The notes under the pieces are model-generated. The model saw only the letters and a program-made list of their open reading frames with translations, was not told the DNA's origin and made no database searches. From CAIRDP01 sp037138335 (GTDB taxonomy: Bacteria > Bacteroidota > Bacteroidia > Bacteroidales > FEN-979), in the NCBI GenBank assembly GCA_037138335.1, contig JBAXIO010000014.1, positions 1 to 64,000 of the forward strand: DNA of 64,000 nt, in the 5' to 3' direction. Of the stretch, positions 5,859 through 14,531 are shown piece after piece. Made by a program: the position numbers and the translations under genes. Each line of letters begins with the position of its first letter. The stretch's first letter is position 1.

Positions 5859-8264
5859 ATGAAACATAACAGGAAATTCAATAAAGAAGAAGTTCTGGCC
5901 GATTACAGGCTGGCTTGTGAATCGAGGCAGATCAGCCTTCTGGGTCGCCGTGAAGCCCTTGGCGGAAGAGCCAATTTCGGGATCTTCGGCGACGGGAAAG
6001 AAGTTCCGCAGATTGCCATGGCCAAATTTTTCAAGCCTGGTGACTGGAGGGCAGGGTACTACCGTGAACAAACTTTTATGATGGCCGCGGGTTTGTCGGA
6101 TAAGGAAAGGTTCTTTGCACATCTATACGGCGATACCGACCTTACCAGGAACCCCGACAATGCAGGCAGGCTTATGAACAATCATTTCGCAACCCGGAGC
6201 CTGGATGAAAACGGGGAATGGAAAGACCTTACAAAACAAAAGAATTCTTCGGGTGACATCTCTCCCACTGCAGCCCAGATGCCGCGTTTGCTCGGGCTTG
6301 CGCTGGCTTCGAAAACATTCAGGAACAGCAGGGAGATGCAGGAGGCCGGGAAAAAATTCACTGTGAACGGTAATGAAGTTGCCTTCGGGATGATTGGCGA
6401 TGCCTCAACTTCAGAAGGTCATTTCTGGGAAACGATCAATGCTGCCGGGGTGCAGCAGGTTCCTATGGCACTTGCTGTATGGGACGACGGATACGGGATC
6501 AGCGTACCCAAGAAATACCAGACAACGAAGGAAAGTATTTCTGAAGTGCTTAAAGGCTTTGTTAAGGACAAGGACAAGCCGGGCGGCATCTTGCTTTATA
6601 CCTGCAAAGGATGGGATTACCCGGCCCTGCTCGATATGTTTGAGGAGGGGATAGCGATTTGCCGTAAAGATCATGTACCCGTGGTTTTTCATGTTACCGA
6701 GCTTACTCAGCCACAGGGGCATTCCACATCCGGATCGCATGAAAGGTACAAGTCGGCCGAACGCCTTGCCTGGGAGAAAGAATTCGATTGCATTGTTAAA
6801 ATGCGTGAATGGGCCGTTGGCAGCGGCATGGCCACTGCCGCTGAACTCGACGCCATAGAAGCCGAGTCGGTGAGAGCCGCCCGATCGGCCCGGGATAATG
6901 CATGGAAAGCATACCAGGCACCTATCAAAGCCGAAAGGGAGCACCTGGTTTCAGTTGTAAAAACAAGCCATTGTCCCTGCAAAAAGCAGGACCGTATCGA
7001 TAAGATCGTTGCCGACCTTCAAATGGTTGCTGAGCCTATCCGCAAGGACATCATATCCTCAGCAAAGAAAATACTGAGGGATGTATGTACGACGTGCAGC
7101 ATGAAAAAGCCCATGAAAGCCGACCTGGAACAATGGATGGATGAGCAGAAGAGACTTAATTTTGACCGTTACAGTTCGCATCTTTACAGTGAATCGGCCC
7201 AGGCTGCCCTGAAAGTGGAAAGCGTTCCCCCGGTATTCAATGAAGATTCACCTGTGGTCACCGGACGTGAAGTCCTTGTCGCCAACAATGATTATCTTTT
7301 GAAGAACAATCCTCTTATGATGTACTTCGGGGAGGATGTCGGTAAAATTGGCGGTGTAAATCAAACCCTTGAAGGCCTGCAGGCAAAGTATGGCGAAAAC
7401 CGGGTCTTCGATACCGGCATCAGGGAATTGACCATCCTCGGCCAGGGCCTTGGGCTCGCTTTACGCGGATTGAGGCCGGTTACAGAAATTCAGTATTTTG
7501 ATTACCTCTTGTATGGGTTACAGGTCCTGAGCGACGATATTGCCACAACCCAGTACCGTACCAAAGGAGGTCAGAAAGTACCGATGATCATTTCTACCCG
7601 TGGCCACAGGCTGGTCGGGATATGGCATTCGGGCTCGCCTCTCAGCATGGTGATCAACTCGATCAGGGGTGTTCATGTACTCGTCCCAAGGAATATGACA
7701 CAGGCTGCAGGCTTCTATAATACCATGATCGCCTCGGATGACCCGGCCCTCATCATCGAACCCCTGAACGGTTACCGCCTTAAAGAGAGGTTGCCGGCTA
7801 ATATAGGAAGGTTCCGCATCCCCCTCGGCGTGCCCGAAATACTTAACGAAGGAAGCGACCTTACCCTTGTTACCTATGGTTCATGTGTGAGAATTGCCCA
7901 GGAAGCCGTTAACCAGCTTAAAGATTTCAACATCTCGGTTGAACTCATCGACGTACAGTCACTGGTACCGTTTGATATACCGGGAACGATTGTACAGTCG
8001 CTGAAGAAAACAAGCAAGATAGTGTTCTTCGACGAGGACGTCCCCGGTGGCGCCACCGCTTATATGATGCAAAAAGTGCTGGAGGATCAGAAAGGATACA
8101 GGTATCTTGATATAGAACCGAGAACACTCACTTCGAAAGACCACCGCCCGGCATACAGCAACGACGGCGACTATTTCTCAAATCCTAATGCCGAAAATGT
8201 GTTTGAGACGATATATGCTTTAATGCACGAATATAACCCCAATAAATATGTAAGGTTATGGTAA
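5859..8264 (+). CDS. 2-oxoacid dehydrogenase E1, fused alpha and beta subunits
   Basis: An 801-residue thiamine-diphosphate enzyme performing the decarboxylating step of a 2-oxoacid dehydrogenase complex (pyruvate or branched-chain oxoacid). Residues 1 to about 390 are the alpha part with the ThDP motif G180-D-A-S ... W-D209-D210-G-Y-G-I-S; the usual second half Asn-Asn is Asp-Asp, which I recall as typical of fused Bacteroidota forms. Residues about 450-800 are the beta (transketolase-like) part with E-D-V-G-K-I-G-G-V, G-x-R-P-V-T-E-I-Q-Y and S-x-G-S-P. A linker at 365-420 has two Cys-x-x-Cys-like pairs. No E2 or E3 lies beside it, so the substrate is undetermined. The octamer array lies just upstream. 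Confidence 0.88.
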   Translation: MKHNRKFNKEEVLADYRLACESRQISLLGRREALGGRANFGIFGDGKEVPQIAMAKFFKPGDWRAGYYREQTFMMAAGLSDKERFFAHLYGDTDLTRNPDNAGRLMNNHFATRSLDENGEWKDLTKQKNSSGDISPTAAQMPRLLGLALASKTFRNSREMQEAGKKFTVNGNEVAFGMIGDASTSEGHFWETINAAGVQQVPMALAVWDDGYGISVPKKYQTTKESISEVLKGFVKDKDKPGGILLYTCKGWDYPALLDMFEEGIAICRKDHVPVVFHVTELTQPQGHSTSGSHERYKSAERLAWEKEFDCIVKMREWAVGSGMATAAELDAIEAESVRAARSARDNAWKAYQAPIKAEREHLVSVVKTSHCPCKKQDRIDKIVADLQMVAEPIRKDIISSAKKILRDVCTTCSMKKPMKADLEQWMDEQKRLNFDRYSSHLYSESAQAALKVESVPPVFNEDSPVVTGREVLVANNDYLLKNNPLMMYFGEDVGKIGGVNQTLEGLQAKYGENRVFDTGIRELTILGQGLGLALRGLRPVTEIQYFDYLLYGLQVLSDDIATTQYRTKGGQKVPMIISTRGHRLVGIWHSGSPLSMVINSIRGVHVLVPRNMTQAAGFYNTMIASDDPALIIEPLNGYRLKERLPANIGRFRIPLGVPEILNEGSDLTLVTYGSCVRIAQEAVNQLKDFNISVELIDVQSLVPFDIPGTIVQSLKKTSKIVFFDEDVPGGATAYMMQKVLEDQKGYRYLDIEPRTLTSKDHRPAYSNDGDYFSNPNAENVFETIYALMHEYNPNKYVRLW

Positions 8265-8310
8265 TATCCTGCATCCCGAATCCCGGATCAGGTTTACATA
8301 GATAATTTAT

Positions 8311-8318
8311 TAAATTCG
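8311..8318 (+). promoter_or_regulatory. Possible -7 box (TAAATTCG) for the FGE-OmpA gene
   Basis: TAAATTCG differs from TAnnTTTG at one position and lies 17 nt before the ATG at 8336. No good -33 element is seen. Confidence 0.4.
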
Positions 8319-8335
8319 TATTAAATAAAAAGCCT

Positions 8336-9598
8336 ATGTACAGGAAATCCTTATTACTCGCTTCAGTTATAATGGCCCTTTACCAGCCAATTGCCATTGC
8401 ACAGCAGAAATCTTCAAATCAGCCAGAAATGGTCTTCGTTGAAGGGGGAACGTTTAACATGGGCTCAAATACCGGTGGGAGTGATGAAAAGCCCATGCAC
8501 GAGGTATTTGTTGATAATTATTCTATTGGTAAATATGAAGTGACGATAAGCGAATTCCGGAGGTTTGTCAAGGATACAAAATATGTCACCGATGCTGAAA
8601 AACTGGCTGAATTGTATAAAACCGATCTCAGCCAGACAAAAGCAAGACCCGGAAAGAACTGGCATTCCATCTCCATCGGGGTGGAAATTCCGGAAAAGGA
8701 TTCAATGCTCCCGGTCTCTTTTATCAGCTGGAATGATGCAAACGCATATTGTGACTGGTTATCAAAACAAACCAGTAAAACTTACCGCATCCCAACCGCT
8801 GCCGAATGGGAGTTTGCTGCTAGAGGCGGAACAAAATCGGGGCATTTTATTTACAGCGGCAGCAATATTGCCGAGGAAGTCGCCTGGTTCAGTAAAAATG
8901 CCGGGTTCAAGAGCCACAACATCGGAACGAAACGGGCTAATGAGCTGGGGATCTATGATATGAGCGGGAATATGCAGGAGTGGTGCTATGACTGGTACAA
9001 TGCCTATTATTACACCGACAGCCCGAAAGAAAATCCCCGGGGACCCGACCAGGGCCGCAGAAAAGTAGTCAGGGGCGGCTCCTGGGGCAGCGCTGAGACA
9101 TCACTGAGGACAACATACCGCAACAATGATTTTCCCAATTCTTCCCAGGCTGATTTCGGGTTCAGGCTTGCCCGTACCGAAACGCCTGCCCCTAAGGTTA
9201 CCGCCCCGGTCAAAGACGAATCGGCCATGAAAAAAGAACTTGATTCCAAAGGTTTCATCAATATTTATGGTATATATTTCGACCCGGGATCAGCAAAAGT
9301 AAAGGCCGAAAGCACTCCGGTAATCCATGAACTTACCGAATTCCTCAATGAAGAAATAAAGGTGAGTATAGTCATTGAAGGGCATACCGATAATACAGGC
9401 ACTGCCGACGGGAATTTGAAACTTTCAATGAAAAGGGCGGAAGCCATAAGGGACGCCCTGGTTGAAAGAGGGATTGAAGATACACGTATCCAGTGCAAAG
9501 GTCTGGGCGACACACAGCCGATCGCCGAAAATAAAACAAGCGACGGGCGAAAGCAAAACCGGAGAGTAACAATTAAAAAACTCAGTGATACCAAGTAA
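8336..9598 (+). CDS. Exported FGE-like domain fused to an OmpA peptidoglycan-binding domain
   Basis: A 420-residue protein. Residues 1-22 are a signal peptide (cleavage near A-I-A-Q) without lipobox. Residues about 31-280 form a formylglycine-generating-enzyme (sulfatase-modifying factor) fold: M-V-F-V-E-G-G-T-F-N-M-G-S, E-V-T-I-S-E-F, A-E-W-E-F-A-A-R-G-G, V-V-R-G-G-S-W-G and D-F-G-F-R. The cysteines of active FGE near the R-G-G-S motif are absent, so it is probably a binding or structural module, as in the T9SS/gliding lipoproteins GldJ and GldK. Residues about 300-418 form an OmpA C-terminal domain with E-G-H-T-D-N-T-G and N-R-R-V. It should be periplasmic and bound to peptidoglycan. The pairing of the two domains in one chain is unusual. 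Confidence 0.9.
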   Translation: MYRKSLLLASVIMALYQPIAIAQQKSSNQPEMVFVEGGTFNMGSNTGGSDEKPMHEVFVDNYSIGKYEVTISEFRRFVKDTKYVTDAEKLAELYKTDLSQTKARPGKNWHSISIGVEIPEKDSMLPVSFISWNDANAYCDWLSKQTSKTYRIPTAAEWEFAARGGTKSGHFIYSGSNIAEEVAWFSKNAGFKSHNIGTKRANELGIYDMSGNMQEWCYDWYNAYYYTDSPKENPRGPDQGRRKVVRGGSWGSAETSLRTTYRNNDFPNSSQADFGFRLARTETPAPKVTAPVKDESAMKKELDSKGFINIYGIYFDPGSAKVKAESTPVIHELTEFLNEEIKVSIVIEGHTDNTGTADGNLKLSMKRAEAIRDALVERGIEDTRIQCKGLGDTQPIAENKTSDGRKQNRRVTIKKLSDTK

Positions 9599-9610
9599 AT
9601 CATCCATCCT

Positions 9611-10285
9611 TTGAACCTGAGGATTGTATCCACCGGTGACCAGTCTGATACGATATTTGTTCCCGCACTGAACGAAAGTTACCATTCTTCTCATGGAGCT
9701 GTGCAGGAGTCAATGCATGTGTTCATCGAAGCCGGGCTCTCCCATCTTGACCCGGCAACAGGCACTATCAACGTTCTCGAGGTCGGTTTCGGCACAGGCC
9801 TGAACGCCCTGCTCACCTTGCTTGAGGCAGAACGACAGGGGAAAAAGTTCGAATATACTGCAATCGAAGCTTATCCCCTTGAAAGGGGTCTGTGGCGACA
9901 GCTGAATTATCCTGATATGCTTTGTACACCAGGTCACAAAGACATCTATGAAAAGTTGCACCTTGCCCCATGGGGAAAGCCGGAGGAGATCACAAACCTC
10001 TTCCGCCTTCATAAAATTCATAATAGACTCGAGGAATACTCTCCTCCCGTTGAAACCTTCGATCTTGTTTACTTTGATGCATTTTCCCCTTCGACCCAGC
10101 CGGAATTATGGACAAAAGAGATCTTCCTGAAGTTGTTCCTCTCAATGAAACCCGGGGCCATTCTCACAACCTATTCCGTGAAGGGCGATGTGATAAGGGC
10201 ATTGAGAGCCTCCGGATTCATCGTGGAAAAGATCCCCGGCCCCCCGGGAAAAAGGCAGATCACAAGAGCTGTGAAACATACCTGA
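9611..10285 (+). CDS. mnmD: Stand-alone MnmD-type tRNA wobble-uridine methyltransferase
   Basis: A 224-residue SAM-dependent methyltransferase of the DUF752 family, equal to the N-terminal half of MnmC, which makes 5-methylaminomethyl-(2-thio)uridine at position 34 of tRNAs. Marks are S-Y-H-S-x-H-G-A near residue 25, motif I V-L-E-V-G-F-G-T-G-L-N at 55-65, and Y-F-D-A-F-S-P-x-x-Q-P-E-L-W near 155-167, a family signature. The FAD-dependent oxidoreductase half of MnmC is missing, as in the stand-alone forms. The start is TTG, 12 nt after the preceding stop; no better start exists. The Nudix gene follows by 9 nt, so these genes form an operon. Confidence 0.88.
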   Translation: MNLRIVSTGDQSDTIFVPALNESYHSSHGAVQESMHVFIEAGLSHLDPATGTINVLEVGFGTGLNALLTLLEAERQGKKFEYTAIEAYPLERGLWRQLNYPDMLCTPGHKDIYEKLHLAPWGKPEEITNLFRLHKIHNRLEEYSPPVETFDLVYFDAFSPSTQPELWTKEIFLKLFLSMKPGAILTTYSVKGDVIRALRASGFIVEKIPGPPGKRQITRAVKHT

Positions 10286-10294
10286 AAGAAAGAA

Positions 10295-10750
10295 ATGCAG
10301 ATGAATGAAAAACGCTTTAATATCAGGGTCTATGGCCTGTTCACTGCGGATGGCATGATCCTGGTTACCGACGAGTTCCGTCTGGGCATGTTCATGACCA
10401 AATTCCCCGGAGGTGCACTTGAATTCGGCGAAGGGACCATAGATTGCCTGAAAAGGGAATTCAGGGAAGAACTGGACTCGGGGATCCGTGATATCTCACA
10501 TTTCTATACGACCGATTTTTACCAGCCCACTACCCTGCTGCCGACAGATATGCAGTTGTTTAACGTGTATTATACCCTGCAAATCGATAAACCTTATAGG
10601 TTCAAAACAACTGAAATTAAAAATGACATACCCGCAGTTGACGGGGCTCAAAGTTTCAGGTGGCTGAAAATTAGCGAACTAAAAGAGGAGGATTTTACGT
10701 TTCCTATCGACAGGTTTCTGGTTTCTAAGATCAAACTTGAATTAAAATGA
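10295..10750 (+). CDS. Nudix hydrolase
   Basis: A 151-residue cytoplasmic pyrophosphohydrolase. The Nudix box reads G40-x5-E46-x7-R54-E-F-R-E-E59, which places the metal-binding glutamates; the segment after it is one residue longer than the consensus (L-D-S-G-I). The substrate, a nucleoside diphosphate linked to something, cannot be predicted. The start at 10295 is followed two codons later by another ATG that would serve equally well; an A/G-rich stretch precedes both. Its stop overlaps the next gene's start by 4 nt (ATGA), showing translational coupling to the lipoprotein gene. Confidence 0.88.
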   Translation: MQMNEKRFNIRVYGLFTADGMILVTDEFRLGMFMTKFPGGALEFGEGTIDCLKREFREELDSGIRDISHFYTTDFYQPTTLLPTDMQLFNVYYTLQIDKPYRFKTTEIKNDIPAVDGAQSFRWLKISELKEEDFTFPIDRFLVSKIKLELK

Positions 10751-11484
10751 AAAGGCTGATATTTTCCATGCTAATCCTGCTGATCATCGTCTCCTGCCAG
10801 ACGGCAAGGGAAGGCAATACGAAGGTCGCCGGAAACATCAGGGGAGTCCCTGGTGAACTTATGAAACTGGTGGAAGTGGGGCCTTCAAATTCTGTCGTGA
10901 TTGACTCTGTGATCATCGGCAAATCCGGAGATTTCTCTTTTCATTTAAATTTAAAAGAACCCGGGCTATACCTGCTAAGCCTTCCGCCGAACAACATATT
11001 GATCTTCGAACTCAGGCCTGGCGATACGGTTGGGATTAAGTCAGGGGGGATATCACATCTTGAGGATGTGATCATCACAGGATCGCCATCCAGCAGCGAC
11101 ATGAAAAAATTTTTTAATGCGACTTTCAGGAACCGCAGAGTATACGACTCCCTTCAAAGCAGCCTGTTATCACATCAGGGCGATCCTGATTTTGCCGGAT
11201 TCTCGAAAAAACTGGATGAGTCCTTCAAGCCAGTCTGGGAAAATCAGCATACACTTGAAACTGAATATGTCAACAGGCATCTTAACAGCTTAACCTCCCT
11301 TCTGATCCTTAACCAGGGCATCGGGACAAGTCCTGTGCTTACGTTTCACAATGATTCTGTTTACTTTCTGAAGATTGACAGCTCCCTGGGAAGGTCATTT
11401 CCGGGAAACAAGCATGCAGTTTTCCATCATAACAGGATAATCAGGGAAAGGGAAATGGAAGCCGTGAAAAAACAAACCAGATAA
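10747..11484 (+). CDS. DUF4369-like lipoprotein
   Basis: A 245-residue lipoprotein. The signal peptide ends in the lipobox I-V-S-C (Cys17). Residues about 25-120 resemble DUF4369: a beta-rich domain opening with V-A-G-N-I-R-G and containing D-S-V-I-I-G-K-S-G-D-F-S-F. In many Bacteroidota proteins this domain precedes a thioredoxin-like TlpA domain, but here the chain ends after a helical region without any Cys-x-x-Cys, so the redox part is missing. It is translationally coupled to the Nudix gene. No function can be given. LpxH starts 23 nt downstream. Confidence 0.75.
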   Translation: MKRLIFSMLILLIIVSCQTAREGNTKVAGNIRGVPGELMKLVEVGPSNSVVIDSVIIGKSGDFSFHLNLKEPGLYLLSLPPNNILIFELRPGDTVGIKSGGISHLEDVIITGSPSSSDMKKFFNATFRNRRVYDSLQSSLLSHQGDPDFAGFSKKLDESFKPVWENQHTLETEYVNRHLNSLTSLLILNQGIGTSPVLTFHNDSVYFLKIDSSLGRSFPGNKHAVFHHNRIIREREMEAVKKQTR

Positions 11485-11507
11485 ATTTTCCGATATTTGT
11501 ACTGAAT

Positions 11508-12269
11508 ATGAACGGTAAGATATACTTCGCATCGGATTTTCACCTGGGCATCCCCGATCGCCTGCAAAGCCTCGAGAGGGAGAAAAAGCTTGTACGCTGG
11601 CTTGATATGGCCCGTAAGGATGCAAGTGAAATATACCTGATGGGCGATCTTTTCGATTTCTGGTTTGAATACAAGACGACTGTTCCCCGGGGTTACACCC
11701 GTCTGCTGGGTATGCTTGCAGGGATAACCGATTCGGGGATCCCGGTTCACCTCTTCAGGGGGAACCATGATATGTGGGCGTTTTCGTACCTCCAGGAAGA
11801 GGTTGGGATATTGCTTCACAGGGAACCGGAGTTCCGGACCTTTAACGGGAAGAACTTTTACCTGGCTCATGGAGATGGCCTGGGCCCCGGCGACCATGGT
11901 TATAAGTTCATCAAAAAAGTCTTTGCCAGCAGGATCAACCAATGGCTTTTCAGCCTGATCCATCCTGACCTGGGTATCAGTATGGCTTTGTTCTGGTCAA
12001 GAAAAAGCCGGAATGCAGCAATGCAGAAAGAAAAAACAGAGGAAGAAAGAAACCTGAGGCTGATCAACGAAAGAATCCGCTTCCATTCTGAAGGGCTGAT
12101 CAAACAGCATCCTGAACTCGATTACCTGGTATACGGACATTACCATTACCCGGTGGAAACCCAAATATCTGAAAAAGCAGTCCAGGTAGTCCTGGGTGAC
12201 TGGCTAACCCATTTCACATATGCCGTCTTCGACGGGGAAACCCTGGCACTGAAAGTGGAAGGTGCCTGA
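11508..12269 (+). CDS. lpxH: UDP-2,3-diacylglucosamine diphosphatase (LpxH type)
   Basis: A 253-residue metallophosphoesterase for the fourth step of lipid A synthesis, hydrolysing UDP-2,3-diacylglucosamine to lipid X and UMP at the inner face of the cytoplasmic membrane. All five metal motifs are seen: S-D10-F-H12-L-G, M-G-D47-L-F-D-F-W, R-G-N86-H87-D, A-H-G-D-G and Y-G-H-Y-H-Y-P. The D-F-W after the second motif and the length fit the Bacteroidota LpxH group rather than general phosphatases. It ends before a strong terminator and is the last gene of the run that begins near 8.3 kb. Confidence 0.9.
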   Translation: MNGKIYFASDFHLGIPDRLQSLEREKKLVRWLDMARKDASEIYLMGDLFDFWFEYKTTVPRGYTRLLGMLAGITDSGIPVHLFRGNHDMWAFSYLQEEVGILLHREPEFRTFNGKNFYLAHGDGLGPGDHGYKFIKKVFASRINQWLFSLIHPDLGISMALFWSRKSRNAAMQKEKTEEERNLRLINERIRFHSEGLIKQHPELDYLVYGHYHYPVETQISEKAVQVVLGDWLTHFTYAVFDGETLALKVEGA

Positions 12270-12292
12270 ACATTAATATTATGTATAAACAA

Positions 12293-12328
12293 TACGGGCG
12301 GCTCATTGCATGAGCCGCCCGTACTTTT
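12293..12328 (+). terminator. Strong intrinsic terminator after lpxH
   Basis: A 13-bp perfect stem, TACGGGCGGCTCA at 12293-12305 and TGAGCCGCCCGTA at 12311-12323, with a 5-nt loop, is followed by CTTTTT. It lies between the convergent lpxH and ferredoxin genes and may also stop transcription on the minus strand, though the T-run there is poor. Confidence 0.88.
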
Positions 12329-12343
12329 TAAATCCTGTGTGTC

Positions 12344-12511
12344 TTATTCAGGATGAATCGCTTCTACAGGGCATACATCAGCGCATGCTCCGCAATCGGT
12401 GCAGGTTTCGGGGTTAATCTTATAGATATCACCTTCGGAAATCGCTTCAACTGGGCACTCATCGATGCAGGTTCCACAAGCAGTGCAATCTTCATTAATC
12501 TTGTAAGCCAT
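12344..12511 (-). CDS. Bacterial-type ferredoxin with two [4Fe-4S] clusters
   Basis: A 55-residue electron carrier. The two cluster motifs are C9-x-x-C12-x-x-C15-x3-C19-P and C37-x-x-C40-x-x-C43-x3-C47-P, related by the internal duplication usual for clostridial-type ferredoxins. It is cytoplasmic and the natural electron acceptor of pyruvate and 2-oxoglutarate:ferredoxin oxidoreductases. It is transcribed divergently from korA-korB, sharing a 168-nt intergenic region in which both sides have a promoter box; this supports a working pair. A small GC-rich hairpin sits in its leader. Confidence 0.95.
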   Translation of the reverse strand: MAYKINEDCTACGTCIDECPVEAISEGDIYKINPETCTDCGACADVCPVEAIHPE

Positions 12512-12527
12512 GACATGTTAAATTTAT

Positions 12528-12545
12528 GCCTGCCGGAGGGCAGGC
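12528..12545 (-). promoter_or_regulatory. GC-rich hairpin in the ferredoxin 5' leader
   Basis: GCCTGCC (12528-12534) pairs with GGCAGGC (12539-12545) over a GGAG loop, 16 nt upstream of the ferredoxin start and inside the predicted transcript. It could stabilise the message or be a remnant of a terminator; no T-run follows. Confidence 0.45.
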
Positions 12546-12571
12546 CTGGTTAGTAATTTCTTTTTCCGCTG

Positions 12572-12579
12572 CAAAGATA
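12572..12579 (-). promoter_or_regulatory. Bacteroidota -7 box (TATCTTTG) for the ferredoxin gene
   Basis: On the minus strand TATCTTTG is an exact TAnnTTTG match, about 60 nt before the ferredoxin ATG, which leaves room for the hairpin leader. Confidence 0.65.
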
Positions 12580-12641
12580 AACATTTTTGATAAACCGGAA
12601 AAACGCCGGATGTGAATTTTTTAACAGGGGGATGGGCGAGA

Positions 12642-12657
12642 TATTTTTGTAACTTCG
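12642..12657 (+). promoter_or_regulatory. Promoter boxes for korA-korB (TATTTTTG and TAACTTCG)
   Basis: Two adjacent candidates, TATTTTTG at 12642-12649 (exact) and TAACTTCG at 12650-12657 (one difference), lie 30 and 22 nt before the korA ATG. Which is used cannot be decided by eye. Confidence 0.55.
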
Positions 12658-12679
12658 CACACTCTTAAAACACATAACG

Positions 12680-14530
12680 ATGCCTAACACTAAAAGACAA
12701 ATTGTTGAGAAGGAAAGCGTAGTTGTGAAGTTCGTCGGCGATTCCGGCGATGGCATGCAGCTTTCAGGTTCCGTATTTTCCGATTCGGCCGCCATGGCCG
12801 GGAATGACCTCGCCACCTTCCCTGATTTTCCAGCAGAAATACGGGCCCCGCATAATACCGTCGCAGGGGTTTCCGGCTTCCAGGTCCATATGGGCTCCGA
12901 AAAGATCTTTACAACCGGCGATATGGTCGACGTCCTTGTCTCCATGAACCCGGCTTCACTAAAGTCGAACCTCAAATGGGCCAAAAAAGGTGCAACCATC
13001 CTGGTCGACACCGATGCTTTTGATGAAAAAAGCATAGAAAAGGCAGGGTATAAAATAAACCCACTGGAAGACCACAGCCTCGATGCTTACCGCATGATCA
13101 AGGCTCCAATCACCGCCATGACCAAAGAGAGCCTGAAGGACTCGGGTATCGATACCAAAACGGCTGAACGTTCAAAAAACATGTTCGCACTTGGTATCCT
13201 GTATTTCATTTTCAACCGCGAAATCACACTGGCTTATAAATATTTCGAGGAAAGGTTTAAAAAGAATCCTAAAATCGTCGAGATCAATAAAATTGTAATC
13301 CAGGCCGGGTACAATTATGCCGAAACCATTGAAGCTCTCGAATCGGTAATCCAGGTCGGCCCGGCCAAAATGGCTAAAGGCCGTTACCGCAACATCACCG
13401 GGAACATTGCTACGGCATGGGGCCTGCTTGCAGCTTCCGAGAGATCGGGCCGCCCGCTTTTCCTTGGCTCTTACCCCATCACCCCCGCTACCGAGATCCT
13501 GATGGAACTTTCAAAACATAAATCACTCGGGGCAAAAGTTTTCCAGGCAGAGGATGAAATAGCCGGTATCTGTTCAGCCATTGGGGCTTCATATACAGGT
13601 TCCCTGGCCTGCACCACCACTTCTGGCCCCGGCCTCTCCCTGAAAAGTGAAGCTATCGGCCTCGCCCTTATCACCGAACTTCCCCTGGTCATCGTCGACG
13701 TTCAGCGTGGAGGCCCATCAACAGGGCTTCCCACAAAATCTGAACAATCTGACCTTATGCAGGCCCTTTTTGGAAGAAACGGCGAAGGCCCTATTATAAT
13801 TATTGCGGCATCAACACCCGATGATTGTTTTTATATGGCTTATACTGCAGCCAAACTTTCGATGGAACATATGACCCCGGCAATACTTCTTACCGATGGT
13901 TACCTTGGCTTCGGATCTGCGCTTTTCCGCATTCCAAAAGTAAAAGACCTGCCTCCCATCAAACCTCCCATCGCCGAGGCTAATGATAAAAATTACAAGC
14001 CCTACAAACGGGATGCAGAAACACTGGTGCGCCAGTGGGCCCTTCCGGGAACCGAAGGTCTGCGCCACCGGATAGGCGGACTTGAAAAAGAAAATATCAC
14101 CGGCGTGGTCTCAATGGACCCCATGAACCACCAGCTTATGGTCGACCTTCGTGCCGCCAAAGTTGAAAAAATCGCAGATTTTATCCCGGAACAGGAAATC
14201 GACGGCAATAAAAAAGGCGACCTCCTCGTAATCAGCTGGGGCGGCACCTTCGGAGCTGTTCATTCTGCAGTCAAGCTTGCACAGGCTGAAGGCAAAAGCA
14301 TCAGCCATGCCCATTTCAAATATATAAGCCCGCTCCCGAAAAACACCGAAAAAGTCCTGAAAGGCTTTAAAAAGATCGTTGTTTGCGAGCTCAACAGCGG
14401 ACAATTCGTGAACTACCTGAGGATGAAATTCCCGATGCCGAACATTTCACAGTTCAATAAGGTTCAGGGATTACCATTCATGATCAATGAGTTAACTGAA
14501 AAATTCAACCAAATCCTGGAGGAAAAATAA
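12680..14530 (+). CDS. korA: 2-oxoglutarate:ferredoxin oxidoreductase, alpha subunit with fused gamma domain
   Basis: A 616-residue subunit of 2-oxoacid:ferredoxin oxidoreductase, which converts 2-oxoglutarate and CoA to succinyl-CoA with reduction of ferredoxin, and can run in reverse for CO2 fixation. Residues about 10-195 are the gamma domain (G-D-S-G-D-G-M at the start, F-P-D-F-P-A-E-I-R-A-P) and residues from about 230 the alpha domain with G-S-Y-P-I-T-P-A-T, A-E-D-E-I-A, and T-T-S-G-P-G. The gamma-alpha fusion and these motifs define the KorA group. korB starts 2 nt after its stop. The 2-oxoglutarate preference is inferred from the family. Confidence 0.92.
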   Translation: MPNTKRQIVEKESVVVKFVGDSGDGMQLSGSVFSDSAAMAGNDLATFPDFPAEIRAPHNTVAGVSGFQVHMGSEKIFTTGDMVDVLVSMNPASLKSNLKWAKKGATILVDTDAFDEKSIEKAGYKINPLEDHSLDAYRMIKAPITAMTKESLKDSGIDTKTAERSKNMFALGILYFIFNREITLAYKYFEERFKKNPKIVEINKIVIQAGYNYAETIEALESVIQVGPAKMAKGRYRNITGNIATAWGLLAASERSGRPLFLGSYPITPATEILMELSKHKSLGAKVFQAEDEIAGICSAIGASYTGSLACTTTSGPGLSLKSEAIGLALITELPLVIVDVQRGGPSTGLPTKSEQSDLMQALFGRNGEGPIIIIAASTPDDCFYMAYTAAKLSMEHMTPAILLTDGYLGFGSALFRIPKVKDLPPIKPPIAEANDKNYKPYKRDAETLVRQWALPGTEGLRHRIGGLEKENITGVVSMDPMNHQLMVDLRAAKVEKIADFIPEQEIDGNKKGDLLVISWGGTFGAVHSAVKLAQAEGKSISHAHFKYISPLPKNTEKVLKGFKKIVVCELNSGQFVNYLRMKFPMPNISQFNKVQGLPFMINELTEKFNQILEEK

Positions 14531-14531
14531 T

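Noticed and set aside
8336..9598. Active formylglycine-generating enzyme
   Set aside because: The cysteines expected near R-G-G-S are absent and no sulfatase gene is nearby.
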